A stretch of DNA of 64,000 bases from Marsupella aquatica (lineage: Eukaryota; Marchantiophyta), in the NCBI GenBank assembly GCA_973895155.1, contig OZ316893.1:9920001-9984000 (forward strand), given 5' to 3'. The position numbers and the translations under genes are program-made. Numbering within the stretch: the stretch's first letter is position 1; each line of letters starts with the position of its first letter. Below, piece after piece: positions 11,091-24,800 of the stretch. The notes beneath the pieces were generated by a model that saw only the letters and a program-made list of their open reading frames with translations, was not told the origin of the DNA and made no database searches.

Positions 11091-13576
11091 TCTCCATAGG
11101 TCACATTCGCCACCCTGGCAAAAGTGAATCCACTGTAAGAATACCAAATTACTCTCCTGAGGGGTAAGACTGTACTCGGAAAAAGCCTTTAATGTTAGTG
11201 AAAACATTCACAAAACTCTAAAACCGGCCCAAAGTGCGAGGCTTGGCCCAAAATGCGAGGTCTGAGTCTCATCTGTGCTCCAGCATGTGGGGAAAAAGCC
11301 TGCCGTTAAGCACGCCATGTGAACCATTTCTGGACGGTAATGTTCAGCTCAATGAATACTAATCGGATGGATTATTGATGATAATTGGACTTTAGCGACC
11401 CGCCAGCAAACTGTGTGATTGCCTCTTGCTTTTCACTTGCCTTTCACTTGCCGTAGATTTTCGAGATCGACGTCGTAAAATGTCTCCCGGGATCTGGGAG
11501 CAAAGGATATTCATTTAGCTTCGAATTCTGTGCCCAGAAATGGGAACTCACCCCCATATATTAGTGACCACCATGCAGGTTGGTTCACTCCATATAAGTC
11601 AGACAATTGAGTTGAATTGAAGTTTGTTTTTGGTAGTATGTAAAATCATTACCTGAATTAAATTCTCATGTAATCACGTCCTGTAATCTGGTTTCCGCCA
11701 TTGGTAGAGCACTTGAGCAACTACAGTGGATTCTCATATCGGATTAGGTGGAGCTGACTACACAAGGATAAGAATAGAACTATAGTACTTGTAGCCGTAG
11801 ATCCGAGATATCCACGGCGGGGAGCACTTATTTTGTCCGCTGACTGAAGTAAATGGTAGCGCAACCGCTTGCAGACTACAGTAAAGTACTCTAGTGGGAG
11901 TAGTGTGTAACTATATCTGTCAGTTCGGTCCATCGTGGGTTAACGTGTCCTGCATAACGCGGGGATCCGTTGTGGGACCGTTAGATCATACCACTTCGCC
12001 TCTAATTAAACCTCTCTGCCTAACCCCGGTCGGCATGATTCCGCTCCACAGTCACAGTCACACCGACGAGTCCCTACCGTGGACATCCTTCCCGGTGCCG
12101 AGTGACCCTGCGCTGATGGCGGCGTAGTCTAACGAACCCGATAGTCTTTCCGATTGATCCACAATTTATATGGGCCGTAAGATTCCCCCGACGGACTGCT
12201 ACGATGCACTTTCGTGAAATCGGGAAAATAAATGTGGTGGAACGAGGGCAGGATATAGTTCTCGGCAACGGGTGGGTCTTTAGCGAATCGCTAGGATACA
12301 CGTGGAATAAGCCGCCGGGGAAGCAGTGCTCAGATGCCGGAGCGGGCGCTGTGCAGCGCAGGCGGTATCGGCGAGTAGAGAATGATGCACATATCAGTGT
12401 TTTCCCTTCCCGGCGCCGTTCCCGGTCACGGACACGATTACACGAAGGGTTGTGTTGCTGACGACAAGAGCATTGATTTCCGTGACGGGATCCTTTGACC
12501 GTAGAGTCTGTCTTCTTGGGTGATCGATTGAGGGAGAAAAGAGCCGTAGTAGAGTACTGAGTGAGAGATTAGTGCGAGACGGCGATGGAGATATGAGAGA
12601 AAGCGGACACAAATGCAATCCGGATGGCAGGCCTTGCTTTTGCTGCATTGCTCTGAGCTGAGCTGAGCTGAGCTGCACGCACATAAAAGGAAGAGCGAGC
12701 GATTGACTGGCAACTGTCCAAATAATGCCTCTACTTTCTGGCATCCAGAAGAGAGCCACAGGGATTCCCTCGGGATTGGGAAGAGCTAAAGGAAACAGCG
12801 TGTGTCTGGCTGAGCGGTGTTGCCCAAGGCAGATAGATGCAATAGAGAACAGAGGCCGAGTGGACTTTGGAGTAGGTCTTGTCGAGTCTTATTGAGCCTG
12901 CAATTGTTTTGTCAGCCTCAATGTGAAGCAGACAGAAAGCTGCTGTTTCTTCTTCTCTTCTTCTCTTCTTCTCTCTGGTGGAAGGCGAAGAGGTTCCTCT
13001 TTGAGTGACTGATCGCGAAACAAAAGATCAATTCCCACAAGCCCCCGGCGAGTCCATTGCAGACAGGTAAACGTAAAGTGGATCAGTGGATGGTCGTACG
13101 GCCAAGGGAGACGACTGAGTCAATTGTGGGTCTCGCATTGTTGATACTCTCATTATAGTTGTTGACAGAGGTCGAAATTGGATTTTGGAATCTCACTAGA
13201 CTTCCGGATGCTGAGTGTGGAAGTGTTGTTTTGCTGCTGTGGAAGCATTGTTGGGCCTGAGGCTGAGCAGTGGAGGCAGACGTTTCGAGCGGGCCTTTGA
13301 GTTGGCGACAGCAGTGCAGTCAGTAGCGGTTGACAGTGATCGATGGTGGTGCATGGACGAATGATTCACAATCACATCGTCCGGCAGCAGCAGCTGTGGC
13401 TGGGTTGGAGAGTGAATGTCTCGGATGTGGACAGGTTGAGTTGCCTGGAGGACGTAACTATTCGTGGGAAATTAGAACATTACAGGTTCGGAATCTACAA
13501 TAGGTGATCGAAGCTAAACGCTGGGACAGGTTCTAGGGAAAGAAGAGGCGATAGGTGTGCGCTCCTCGGATTGTCA

Positions 13577-14995
13577 ATGTGTCAGACGACGACCACCATG
13601 ATGGGTGGCAATGGGAATGGCGATTCTCACGTTGATCGACATGTCTTGCGCAACACTCAGCGGAAGCTGAAGGTGAGCTAGATCTTACAGTTGAATGTCG
13701 CAGTCCCACGGAACGCCCTTCCCGAGTTCCTCCCCCTCCCTTCTGTGTCTCTCCCCACTCTTCTCCTGACTTAGGATGCTTGCTGTCCAGTGTCCCGTTT
13801 AGTGATTTGTATCGGAGATTTACAGAGTCGCAACTGACGTGGGGTATATTGTAATCTGCACGTCTCCCGTTGAATATGATGTGAGCTTTCGAATATGCCC
13901 ATCAAGAACATCGCTTTCTAACATGAGAACTGAGACTTGGTTCTCTCTCCCTCTCACGCACAGCCAGAGTACTTGTACGGAAGTATGGTGTATGCGCTGA
14001 AATTCATTCCTTGTGTTTCTCCCTTCCAAGTGCCGGAGGCGCGAGAGGGGGCTCTGATATTGCAATGCTGTCTCCCTAAGTCGGACTCTTGCGTCTTCGT
14101 TAGCCAAGAGAGTAGTTTATCGTCGTTTCGTTGCTCCATGTATCTATTATTCCGCCAAATTGAACCAACGGCACGGAGATTCAGAAGAAGGTTCCAGTCT
14201 TGCAAGTTATGAAAGCTCATCGTGCCTTCTCTCGTCCACAGATGGAGGCGGTGCTCGGGAGTACCGTGTTGGGAAGTGTGGGACCGGATCGTCTGCGCAC
14301 GCCATCTCCACAGCGCAAAAGCATCTTGTCTCGGAACCAGGGGTATTCTGGTAAGGAGAACAATCCTAGGACACCAACGAGCCATGCTGTGCCGACGACA
14401 CCCATATCTCGGCTAGGGAGTGAGAGCGCTGCTGTTGCGGGGGCGTCTTCGTCTCTATCACCGACGAAAACAACCCCATTGCTAGGCTCTGAGGAGAAGC
14501 GGGAGTGCCTTCGGTACACGAGCTTGTCGGAGTTGGTAATCACAATTCCGAATTCTCCGTTTTGCAGATCGGAGAGCTTTGGGACGAGCAGTCCATTGCC
14601 GCAGCAGCCTCGTACTCCCATGAAAGATGCGCTCGTAGAGAAAGCTGTGCGAGCTTATCTCCAGCCCTCCGAGTCTTTCAACACACGAAGAATGAGTTCT
14701 GGCTGGGGGATGTGCTTAGTTGTTCACCAGTTCTTGCCCAGCTTTATGACGAAGTTCTCGTTTGCCATCCCGAATCCTATTCAGTTCTTCTGCTGTGCCA
14801 TCCACGCGTTCACTATGTACATGACGAAGCAATCGATGCCGCTTCCATTGTATCTATCTCCTATTACTTCGCAAACCGAGCCTGAGTGCGCTAGATCTCC
14901 GTCAATTGGTTGAATTAGTCAGCGAGCAACGACGAGCACTTAGAAACAACATTTCTACAATCACATGTAGTACAATGTACTACAGCGGCATATAA
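13577..14995 (+). CDS. Unknown S/T-P-rich protein with KEN-box-like motif; two exons, two apparent frameshifts
   Basis: I do not recognise the family. Exon 1 is 13577-13672 (32 codons) and ends in AAG before a GTGAGC donor. The intron runs to a CCACAG acceptor at 14241, and exon 2 starts in phase at 14242. Exon 2 encodes a Ser/Pro/Thr-rich region with repeated TP/SP sites (RTPSP, NPRTPT, PTTPI, LSPTK, QPRTPMK) and GKENN, a KEN-box-like degron, then a helical EKAVRAYLQ segment. Around 14690 the plausible reading moves to another frame (FWLGDVLS to SYYFANRA), and near 14881 to the third (ALDLRQLVELVSEQRRALRNN), ending at TAA 14993. Codon use stays gene-like across both shifts. Each shift fits one missing base, so either the sequence has two indel errors or the gene is a young pseudogene. 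Phosphorylation sites plus a KEN box suggest, without proof, a cell-cycle protein. Confidence 0.5.
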
Positions 14996-17978
14996 CTAGG
15001 AAGATTGAGATAAAAATGAAGTCTCATGAGACGGAGAGGATGTTGAGCAACATAGACGGATCACATATCCTCGTGAGAGCGAGAGAGACAATGGGGTTGA
15101 TCTGGGCTTCTGAGAAAGTAGGTTTTTGCATGCATCACACGTTTGGGAGAATTCACTTCTGGTCAGATTGTTGTGGAAGTCCCAGATTTTGTAACGTTTG
15201 ATTTGGTCATCTTGCCGTCAGCGAGACGTGCAGCCCCGCACCGCCAGGGGAAGACAGAGACGCTAGTCCTAGGAAGTTCGTAAATTCTTCAATCGGTCCA
15301 AGGTGATTCTGCGTCGCGAGCTACGATTGTCACTGGCAAACCGAGAGTAGAGTTAGGCTTCTGGAATTGAATTGCCCTGAACCGAAGTAGCTCGTTTATG
15401 CACAAGTGGAGGAGAATTCTCTACTCGTGAGGACCGATTGATTAGTAGTAAGTAGCAAATTATAGTAGATCTGCCTGAGGTGTTTGGTTGGACATGCACC
15501 TTTCCAGGACGCCCGGCAAGACAGGATATAGTTGACAGGAGTAGTAAGATATAGGTAGTGTTGTATGCAGCAAGTACCGTTTTGTCGTCCATCTTGAGAG
15601 AAGATGGCTGAAAAGACGGGTGGGAAGTTTCAGCTCTGACATCATGTGATGTACATTTTAGACTTCTAGAGGGACAAGATGTGGAAGCTATCTTTTTGGA
15701 TTTCTTTCTTCACTGCCTTGGCGAGTACAGGACAGAGCAGACATTGACAGGTGGAATACTACTTCCAGATCTACCTGTTCGGTGGAGCATGAGCTAGGTA
15801 GTAGACGGCCTATCCTTAGGTTAGATAGTTGTCAAGTGTTAATGGAGACAAAGCCTTCAGTTCATCGGCATTTAATTGACTGACTAGATAGATCAGTCGA
15901 TGTGAATATCATTCTGTAAACGGAGCTGTGGTTTTGGTAGCTAGCTTTGAGTAATTCTAGAGATCAAGCTGAAACAGGGTTGTGGTCTCGTAACTGAGAA
16001 GTGTGGTTCCATCAATCATTCGGTAAATTCGCCGGTGGTATGTGTATTGATTTCTTCCAATTATGATATGCGTAATTATCATTCAGTACGAAGCTTTGTC
16101 AAGTACTCCGTACTTGTAGCGTATTCTAGTGAAGTCGATTTTAGTTCGGCACCTTTGAGGTCATAAATATATGATCACAATGGTGTCCGACGTATTGTTG
16201 GCTATATCTTTGGGAATTATTCTGTTAGTACTGCGTCGGTAATGGTTGGCTCTCTTTTCATGGTGACCGAGCTGCTGGTACAGCTACCGCTACCGTAGGT
16301 CGTCTGTCAACCAAAGGTGAACCAAATTCATGAGGAGAGACCAGATTGACCAGCCTATAATGTTGACATGACATTATATTTCGGAGAGCACAATTCTGTT
16401 TCATGGTATTCTGACCCATGCCGCGCCGGTATCGTTCGTTCGTTTGTGTGCGCTGAGGTAAGGACCTCTTTCCATTGTGGACACATTGTTGTAAGGCAAA
16501 GCAAATACGCATTAAACATTGACCACATTTGGAAATGTTCCGGACGAAGTATTCATCATGCAGTTGTACATTGAGAAGCAGGAAGTTGCTTAGGGTGTCA
16601 ATCAAGTTGTGTAGCCCTGGTTTCGTGTTCATTTGGTCCCTTGACATTTTCAATTGTTGACAGCACCATTGTAAAGAAAATCAAACACGCTGTGTGCATC
16701 AAACATTGATCACATTTCGAAATGTTCAAAATTAGGACATACCCCGGACTAAGTATTCATCATTCAATATTAGAGTTTTCCGTAAAGCGGTCAATCCCGG
16801 GTGAGTCCACCATTACTTTCAGTCCAATTCGGGGTGAGTCACTAAGACCACCATTACTTTCAGTCCAATTCGGGGTGAGTCACTAAGACTTCTGAACAAG
16901 ACAACTTTCTGATCAAGAGAGCTGTTTCGTGCTTTTTTAGAGCTCTTCGTGAACTCGCCCTCGGTTTAGTGACTAGCTGTGTGAGGGTTTTACAGCCAAT
17001 CAATTTTGGGCTGTCACTGGTCTTTCCAACCAGTTCATTTGGGTACTAGTCTAATTGTTTCATTGAGAAGCAGAGGTAAGCTTAGGGTTTCAATCAGGCT
17101 AGGTTTCTCGGTTTTGCCTTTCATTTGACTGCGCCTGGTAGTTTCATTTGGAAGAGTAAATGCTTCTACGGGTATTAGTAGCGGGAAACGCGTATGGGGT
17201 ACGTGATCAATTTATTCCTGCAGATTTTGGCCTGTGTCTGATACCCCTCGTCCATCTGGAAATTCGCAAAGAAAGTAACTCATCTTCTCCAGAAACTCAA
17301 TTCAGTTTCTTCGCAATACTGCTATCAACTGGCGTCATTGATTGACCTTCAGCAAAAGTGGAAATCAAACATTTAGAAGAACAGTCGTTTCAGTAATTTG
17401 GAGATTCAATACAATTTTGTCGCCACGAGACAGTACACGAGCCGAGAAATTGAAGAAAAGTTCGACAGACGGGACTTTTGGCAAGGCCTTTAGGAGCTAG
17501 TAGAATATAAAATTGAAGAAGATTCGACAGACCAGAGGCATTGATGAAGGATAGGAAGAATCCGAATAGAACTCCATCAAATCGCCACATTGGTGTTCTT
17601 GAATTAACCATTGAGACTCCCATCAGATGTTCGACAACGGAGGAATAATGAGCGAAAAGGGTAAAACCTGCCAGTTTGGCAGCTGGATTATGTCTATCAT
17701 TGTACTTATATATTTTGTAACAGTGGGGATAGTCATCAGAGCGGCCGGTATGCAAAGATACTTCAGCTCAGCTTCTGGATTCTATCCATTGTCATATATG
17801 AACCCAATCTAGTGGGTCGAAGGAATGAGAGACTCCTAGCAAAAAAATTCCGATATCCCCCACTCAACAAAACTTCCTGACTTCGTGAGCGGACACTCTG
17901 ACGCCAAGAATTGATTGGCATCAAAAACCATCCTGTAACTAAAGGAGCAAGGGGGTTCTGACTTTCAGAAATTTCGAG
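14996..17978. other. Intergenic between two genes
   Basis: This stretch probably holds 3' untranslated sequence of the preceding plus-strand gene and of the following minus-strand gene. No further coding family is recognisable. Diverged duplications are present: a block ending TTCATCAT at about 16510-16560 recurs at about 16680-16765, and ATTGAGAAGCAG..TTAGGGT at about 16570 recurs near 17062. Confidence 0.5.
16807..16888. repeat. 41-bp perfect tandem duplication
   Basis: Two adjacent copies (16807-16847 and 16848-16888) begin CCACCATTACTTTCAG and end GTGAGTCACTAAGA, with no difference that I can see. Confidence 0.9.
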
Positions 17979-20900
17979 TTAAACAAAATTCGCCTGGTCG
18001 ATTGTTATGACGGTGGGCGTAGAGTGAATGGTCACATAGACGAATCTTATGGACTCTCCCGGCAACAAAGATTTTTGGTATTCAGGGAAGGTGAAACTGG
18101 CGGTGCTTCCGATTTGGCGAAGCCCATAGACAGGTCCTTCAAGAGATCCAAAGGCCAATCTGAGGTCCTGCAAGGTGCGGTGACTGCCATTGCTAAGAGT
18201 GCCCTGGTATTTGAAGTAGTAGACGTCACCCGCTCTCCACGACGCAACGAAGTGTTGTGTAACGTGGACAAGAGCTGCTTCATAAGAACTACCTGCAGTT
18301 CCACACAATGTCCAATGTTTAGACTCTTGCAAGTACAAAACTGGCCATTCTGTTCGATGCAGGCTAGCAAAGAAAAATACCGACGACGTCACTGATCTGC
18401 CAAAGTGAGGAGAACTCGAAATGTGGAACTAAAAAAAACTGCGGGATGCGGGCGAAATTCGCACTGAGCTAATTTAGAAACAGATTGCATTTGTAGGATA
18501 AGTTTTGTGATCCGTTCACTTATCACGACATTGGTGGGTCTTTCGAACTACTGCCGTACCACCTTCAACTTCAGCGTGACAGAGAAAATTAAGAGAGAAG
18601 GCATCTTAATGACGAGTGCCACCCTGATTCGGTGTCGAAAGGAATGTAACTCTCCTCAAAAATCCGGAAACTACAAACCTCTACAAAACTCGACTTCATA
18701 TGCCATCTGAGATAGACCGACTGACGGATGAACACATAGGCGAGGACTCTGTTTCCGACTTAACAGAGTAGAAACGACCGATTTGTCTACGAAACGAAGT
18801 TTAAATTCAAAAACTGAAGAGAACTCCAGAGGTAACTCATAGCGTTTTTTATTGAGGGTTATGTTTCAGGTATTGGCTAAAGCTCACGGTCGTGGGAGTC
18901 ACGAGTAAGTTTTCGAGTTGGAAAGTGGTCATGCTTAGTACATGTTGCCAGTCTAAACAATGTCATCTCTAGGATGAATCCTGGTGTGCAGGCCAGTATC
19001 AGAATAGAGATTATTAGATTCCAGAATTGATTTCCCAACCATTATTCAGACACCAAGAACTTCTGTGGATTAAAGGCAACTAATATCGGGGGGAAATTTT
19101 TTGCCGTGGTACTCCAGAATTCCATCCATCAGGATCTGTTTGGCGGAGGCTGAAGGTTTTTTTTCACACTTGCGCGACGAGGCTTCCCACAAGAACTGGC
19201 CAAAGAGGACACACGTTTGTGAATGGGAAGGAAGGCGCGAACATACACAACACAGGAGTGCATGAGTCTTAGTTCTAAATGTGCCATGACAGAGTAGAAA
19301 GGGACCCAAGAACAGAAATGAAAGACTCATATTCGTAGACAATGGACACAAAGCACTTACCAGAGTAGGAGACAGTCGATGGATATGCACCGCTAGCCAA
19401 GCGTGCGAGCAAGCCCACCAAAGGGGCGTTGTTGTAGACACACGCCTCGCTCCCCATCCAGTTGGTGCGACTGTCCTGGTAGTTGTCATTCTGGTCAGGC
19501 CCTCCCACAACAGCTCCGACTAGGACGTTGGGGTTCGGATTCGGGCTGCTGTACCAAGTCGAGTACCCCGTCAGACACTGCTCCTGTGCGTTGCTCACAT
19601 AGATGGAAGGCATGGAAGCTCCGCGATGGTGGACGAACCTTGGATAGTTCTGCCCGTATCCTACCATGTAACTTTCTCCTCTTGGGTTATTTCCCAATAT
19701 GTAGTCAGCCTGCACGCAACAGGAAAGAAGAGGCATTGAGGACTTGAAACGAATTTAAATACTTTGGTCAAGCGTAATTGAGTAAAAGAATCGAACTAAC
19801 ACTGGAATGGGACCATTATGTGCGACTTTTCACTGCCTGCAGAAAAAGGGATCTGTACACATGGACAAACTGATGAAAACTAGGAATACATGGAGGCTCT
19901 GTTCCAAATACCTGTGACTGTCCTAAGTTGAGGAGCTCGCTGGGTTGCACCAGATTCCCTGAGCAATAGAGCTGCCCATTGTGCGCATTCAAAAGGTCTG
20001 CATAGTAAGTGTCCAGGAACGCGGCCGAGGTCACAAACTGCATGTTGTTCCACGTCTGTGTGAACAACATGCCCCCTGGTGACCGTGCGACGTTTGGCCC
20101 ACTGTTCTTGCCGAGAGTGCTGCACACGAAGAAATCTGCTTGTTTCTTGTAGGCCTCAAGCGTGCTCGTGTATGCCCCTCCTCGACCCTCCAACAAAATT
20201 TTCGTGACCAAAATTTGTACACCGACATACTTGACATCCCACCCGAACTCAGTGATCCCCCATCCGACACCTCCCAGCGTCTGGCCGTTGTCACTTACAT
20301 ATTGGAGGTAGAACTCGTCATTAGTGGCTTCGAAGAGCCACACTGCAGCCCAGAGCAGCTCATCGTCGTAACCACTGGGCCCGGATGGATAATACTTCTT
20401 GACTAAAGGAATGGAAGCATCATAATGTCCCCTATAAGTGTCAGCAAAGGTGAAAAGCTGCTTCGCATGAGTGAGCAAAGTCGACGAATACGAAGGATCC
20501 GATCTGCTAAACGCAATGGATGCAGCCGCCATAGCTGCAGCCGTCTCCCCAGCAACCTCGGAACCAGGGTTGTTGGCGTCAACCTTGAAAGCTTGACGAG
20601 ATGTCGTCATGTCCTCGGGTCGTTCCCAGCAGAAATGATCTGTATCACCGTCTCCGACCTCCGCCCAGAGCACATTGGGTTCTGGATGTGCCTTGATGAA
20701 GTAGTCAGTGCCCCACCTGATTGAATCCAGAGCAGTGCTGAGCTGCCCTTGTGCTCGCAGCTGCCCTTGATACGCAATGACGCTCCACGACAATGTCGTG
20801 ATTGTGAAAGCCATGGGCAGCCCGAACTTGACGTTGTCTCCAGCATCATAGTATCCTCCCGTGAGGTCGATCTGTTACGTATATATTACGACAATCTATC

Positions 20901-21867
20901 AGTTTAACGAGCCCATCACATCCTTCCAAGATCAATCAATTCTGACTTTAAAAGAGCCAAAGAAAGTTCTCTCAATATTACATCCAGAAATCTGCTTTGC
21001 AAGCCCAGTACAACGTGTCAAATGTAGGCCATAATGTCCGTCATGAATCTGTGCATGCATCAGGTTGCGCATTCCCAAATATGTCGACGAAAGTCAAAAG
21101 TAGAACGAAAAGCGCATCATGTTCCCGAAAATTCTATGTTTTGAATGACACTTTCGAGTGTCGATCGAGTGTATGTTAATGTATATATATATATATATAT
21201 ATATTATGGAGAACACACATTGCACTGAGAGAAAATCATCGTCACTAGCTGCAATGTACATCGTCCAGCTCAGAGAACAACTCCGCGTTCATGGACTCGT
21301 TAGTTATTTCCCGTTGGTATCATGTTGATCCCCGAAGAGACCTACTCCAGATTCTTCGAAACAAATTACCAATATTTCACCGCCATGATACAGCAAATTC
21401 TAGCACTAGCTGTCATTCACATCACGTATGCAGCGAAATAACAGAAGGTGGCATGAACAATCACGCAGAAGAACTCGGGTAATTAATCGTCAGTCACGAA
21501 TTCTAATTGGATTGTCCCGAAAGTGCAATCCAACGAATGCAACATACTAACACATATATACTGACATAACGTATGATCGATCGAGTGAGGAACGAAAAGC
21601 TCATGATGCACGTACTCCTTGGCTCTTGCCATCGTGAAGACCGGAATCGGCACGCCAGCTGAGCCGGTTGTTTGCAGGTAGATAACCTGACCGTTGGGCT
21701 TGGAAGAAGTGGAAACTCAACCCCAACGCTTGCCCGTAATCATAACTGGTGGCTCTCACCACTCCCACCAGCGAGCTGACACTGAGAAGAAGTAAAATTG
21801 TGGAGCTTGCAGGTACAGACATCCTTGACCTCATCTGACTGCGAGCTCCGTCTCTAGAGGTTTCCAT
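17979..21867 (-). CDS. GH9 endo-beta-1,4-glucanase with C-terminal CBM49-like module (class C type)
   Basis: Glycosyl hydrolase family 9 endoglucanase, which cuts beta-1,4-glucan in the wall or secretory path. Four exons fit in phase: 21867-21616, 20871-19912, 19709-19361 and 18292-17979, giving about 624 residues. Introns have GT donors (GTACGT, GTATTT, GTAAGT) and AG acceptors. Residues 1-40 hold a hydrophobic secretion signal (ILLLLSVSSLVGVV). Catalytic hallmarks: DAGDN (93-97, catalytic Asp), FVHHRGAS (430-436, active-site His) and the signature GAVVGGPDQNDNYQDSR followed by WMGSE (Glu492, acid) and YNNA. Exon 4 (about 104 residues, aromatic-rich) sits where plant class C enzymes carry a CBM49 cellulose-binding module. 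Length matches that class, about 620. The start at 21867 is the first Met before the signal; a second Met follows 12 residues later. No lesion is seen. Confidence 0.88.
21182..21204. repeat. (TA)n microsatellite in GH9 intron 1
   Basis: About eleven TA units inside the first intron (20872-21615) of the GH9 gene. It is a likely length-variable site. Confidence 0.9.
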
Positions 21868-24800
21868 AGTGGTGGCACGTAATTCACCACCGGATCGATC
21901 TAGCTGAGGAAAAACGCAGACTGAGGCAAGAATTGAACGCTCGATCTAAGTTGTGATATGCATTGCGCTCTCTCACTCTAGAACCTTCGGTTTGGGATCT
22001 GCGCCACGGAACCAGATCCTTATGCATGCACATGCACGGCGAACTGCTTGAGGGGAGGCTGGAGTACGTCGGGAGGGACGCTGAGCTGCAGTATAACAAA
22101 GGTCGATCATCGATCGGAGCCAAGCAGTCAGTCCCAGAAATCGTGGCAACTCAAATTAGATTACAAAATTGGACTGTTCAACAATTTAAAAATTTCGAGA
22201 TTCTCCGAGCCGGGCGGGCGGGCCCAGTGAAAGCCCCCGATTTTTTTCAATGATCGATATTAGGGGCGCCAAATTTAGTCCCCTCCACTTCTGGGTTATG
22301 GGCCTGACAAAGACGACTTACGGACTTATGCCCTTGGTCAGGATCTACAACAGGGCCTTTGTGCAGCAAAAAGCACCACGAAGACGCCTAAGACGAAACA
22401 ATTGCGACCTTTAGCAGTAGAGGACAAATAGTGTATCTAAAACCTCCCCTCCGCCGACCGAAGCGCCCCCCACGATAGTTAATGAATGTCCTATTTTTTA
22501 TGCGTACTTTCGCTTTGACCAGAAACGACTTAGCGCGCAGCCAATCTCCCGGCGTACTTTCCTCTCGTCCTGGGTTCTTGGTCCACTACTCCACTTGGTT
22601 CCACCGCTTCATCACTCTCTTTCGTGGTGAGAGCTCAGCTGGTCCGCTACACAAATGTTCACACTATTCTCTTCCATGCGTAAATTGCGGGAGCGCCGGG
22701 CCGGATGTGATCTACTGTTCTTCCTCTGGCACACTAGGTCGGAGTACACCACGAAGCCTACGACTGATAGTTTTGTGGTGATCGAAATGGGGGGCCACTA
22801 AATTCGTGCGGGAAGCAATCATACTCGCTCACACCCATCCGATGAACACTGCTCCATCCTTCAGGAAGAAGAGCGCCGGTGTAAATAATCTAAAAGATTC
22901 TCGCGAGTTGCATGACGTCGTTGCTTTTCCATTGTCTTCGACAACGTGAGTCAGCGGAGTTTTGTTATTACAACCGGCCCCTCAGGCTATTGATGCTAAA
23001 TACAGTCGCACCGCAATTCGCATCTTGCTTCGCAGATCATGGACTTGTTCTTCCCGTATGCAATGCGCCAAGACTGCAGTAAGGCGTTCACAATTTGGAA
23101 TGGGATGATAGACTGTAGCTGCATTATTATGCGAAGATCATGAGTTTAGGAGGGAAAACTGGGACGCCAACGTTTCAGAATCCCGTCCCTTCCTCAGACA
23201 CCACATTCCCGTGCCTTCCACGCCATGTAGAGTCCGTGGTCCAGCTCTATGTCAATCGGCATCGTAGAATTCAGAACAGTCTCGACTCTCGAACAATTCC
23301 TCCTCTGTCAAACTAGTGTCTGGAAAGCCCGAACATGCGGGGTAACGTGTCCAGCAGCTAGCGTACCGGTATATCCAGTCGCTCTGTCTCCAATGCAGTA
23401 CCGATTTTCTATCAGTAAGTTGCCTCAGAAGTCTAAGGTATGCCGTATCGTGCTACCCTTTTTCCAGTAGGTAGGTCAATCTCAGGTCCCTGAAATTGCT
23501 ATCATTGAAACAGTAGCTTTATTATGTCAACGTTAACGACACCTGGTTCCCTCGATGCCCCCAGCTAAGAACCCATTACTTGTCAACTCCTTCCCAATAC
23601 AAGAATGAACTAGTTAGTCCTGTACTGAGCGTTTTTTAGTCTGATTCGTTCGATCTATGATTCATCTGAGCCGTTTTAGTAAATAATAGAAATCGAGCCT
23701 GCGGATGATGGCCATCATTTTGTGTGATGTTTCTTGAATTGATCGGGTACGGTTACTTTGAAGAAGAATTAATCGCAAAAATATCTCGATCCTTGTTAAA
23801 CAATGCAAAGTCTGAAACGGTATTATAACGTGCAGTTCGATAACCTGGTTCAAGAGACGGAGAAAGTCTCTGGCTTGCAAACTAATGATGCGAAACTATT
23901 CCACGGGATTGAGAGCACCATTCTAACAGGACAACGTCGAGGGCCCCTTACACAATTCCCTACGTTCGAAACACCAATTGTGTTTTTCACCGAAGCTTAA
24001 TATTTCTCCTCCTGTTCCAAATGTAGCCAGCAGCAATTGTAACGAATCATCTCCCCTTCCCAATCGTGAGCTCAGAGGGGGAACCGATCTATTATTACAG
24101 ACAGACAGGAAAGTTCAAGCTTTCACGGACATCCTGACCTCACCGAGAACAACTGATCTATTACAGAAATGGAATCTGAACCTCTGCTCCAAAGAACATT
24201 GGTGAATGCAATTTGCGCCGCCATCAATTACACGACAAGTAACAGTAGTAATCATTTAGATGGGACTTGCAACTGTTGAGTCGGTCTTTTTAATCAACCA
24301 AGCCACACTCAGTCGGAAGGGAATGAAATCAATGAATGATTAGGGCCGGAATGATGCATCCATGTGAAGACTTGGCGAACTCAAGGGATGACGATGACAG
24401 GCTCTAAAGTTGTCGCTACCACACCCACTATTACGAATCACTTATCATACCCGTAGACCCGGCCCATCCTTCTCATGATTGGGTAGCAACGACATTCTTA
24501 GGCCGCAAGCTTCTCTTGTCGTCCAGTCACGGGTCTTGACATCTCTATTCTCTCCTGACGAGATTATATATCAAACTAGAAGAGCCGAAATCTCCAAAAT
24601 TGAGATTTTATTATTTTGCCACGAATACGAGCAAATTGGCTGGAAAATGCAATGCCGTGAGTTTTTGTGTTCTAGATAAATTTCTAATAAGTAAAAACCA
24701 GAAAACTAGAAAAACTGACAAACTTGCCACCATTCCCTATTTTAGTGTCACCGAAACTAAGCAGAGCTTCTTTTGGCGAAAACTGTCCTCAATAGATGAA

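Larger units (their letters stand above)
5306..13576. other. Long intergenic stretch, no gene recognised
   Basis: No recognisable protein family or RNA gene was found on either strand. The stretch is AT-rich between about 9.7 and 11.2 kb and holds the low-complexity and repeat features listed separately. From about 11.9 kb composition becomes more balanced, consistent with promoter and 5' untranslated sequence of the gene at 13577. A short GAGCT repeat lies near 12654 and a TCTTCT repeat near 12950. Confidence 0.5.

Noticed and set aside
11695-11770. A tRNA-like stretch (TTGGTAGAGCAC)
   Set aside because: It resembles a D-loop, but no matching acceptor stem, anticodon arm or T-loop (GGTTCGAATCC-like) follows at the right spacing.
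14217-14621. Minus-strand frame opposite exon 2 of the unknown gene
   Set aside because: It is a shadow of the plus-strand coding sequence, which has proper splice sites and codon structure.
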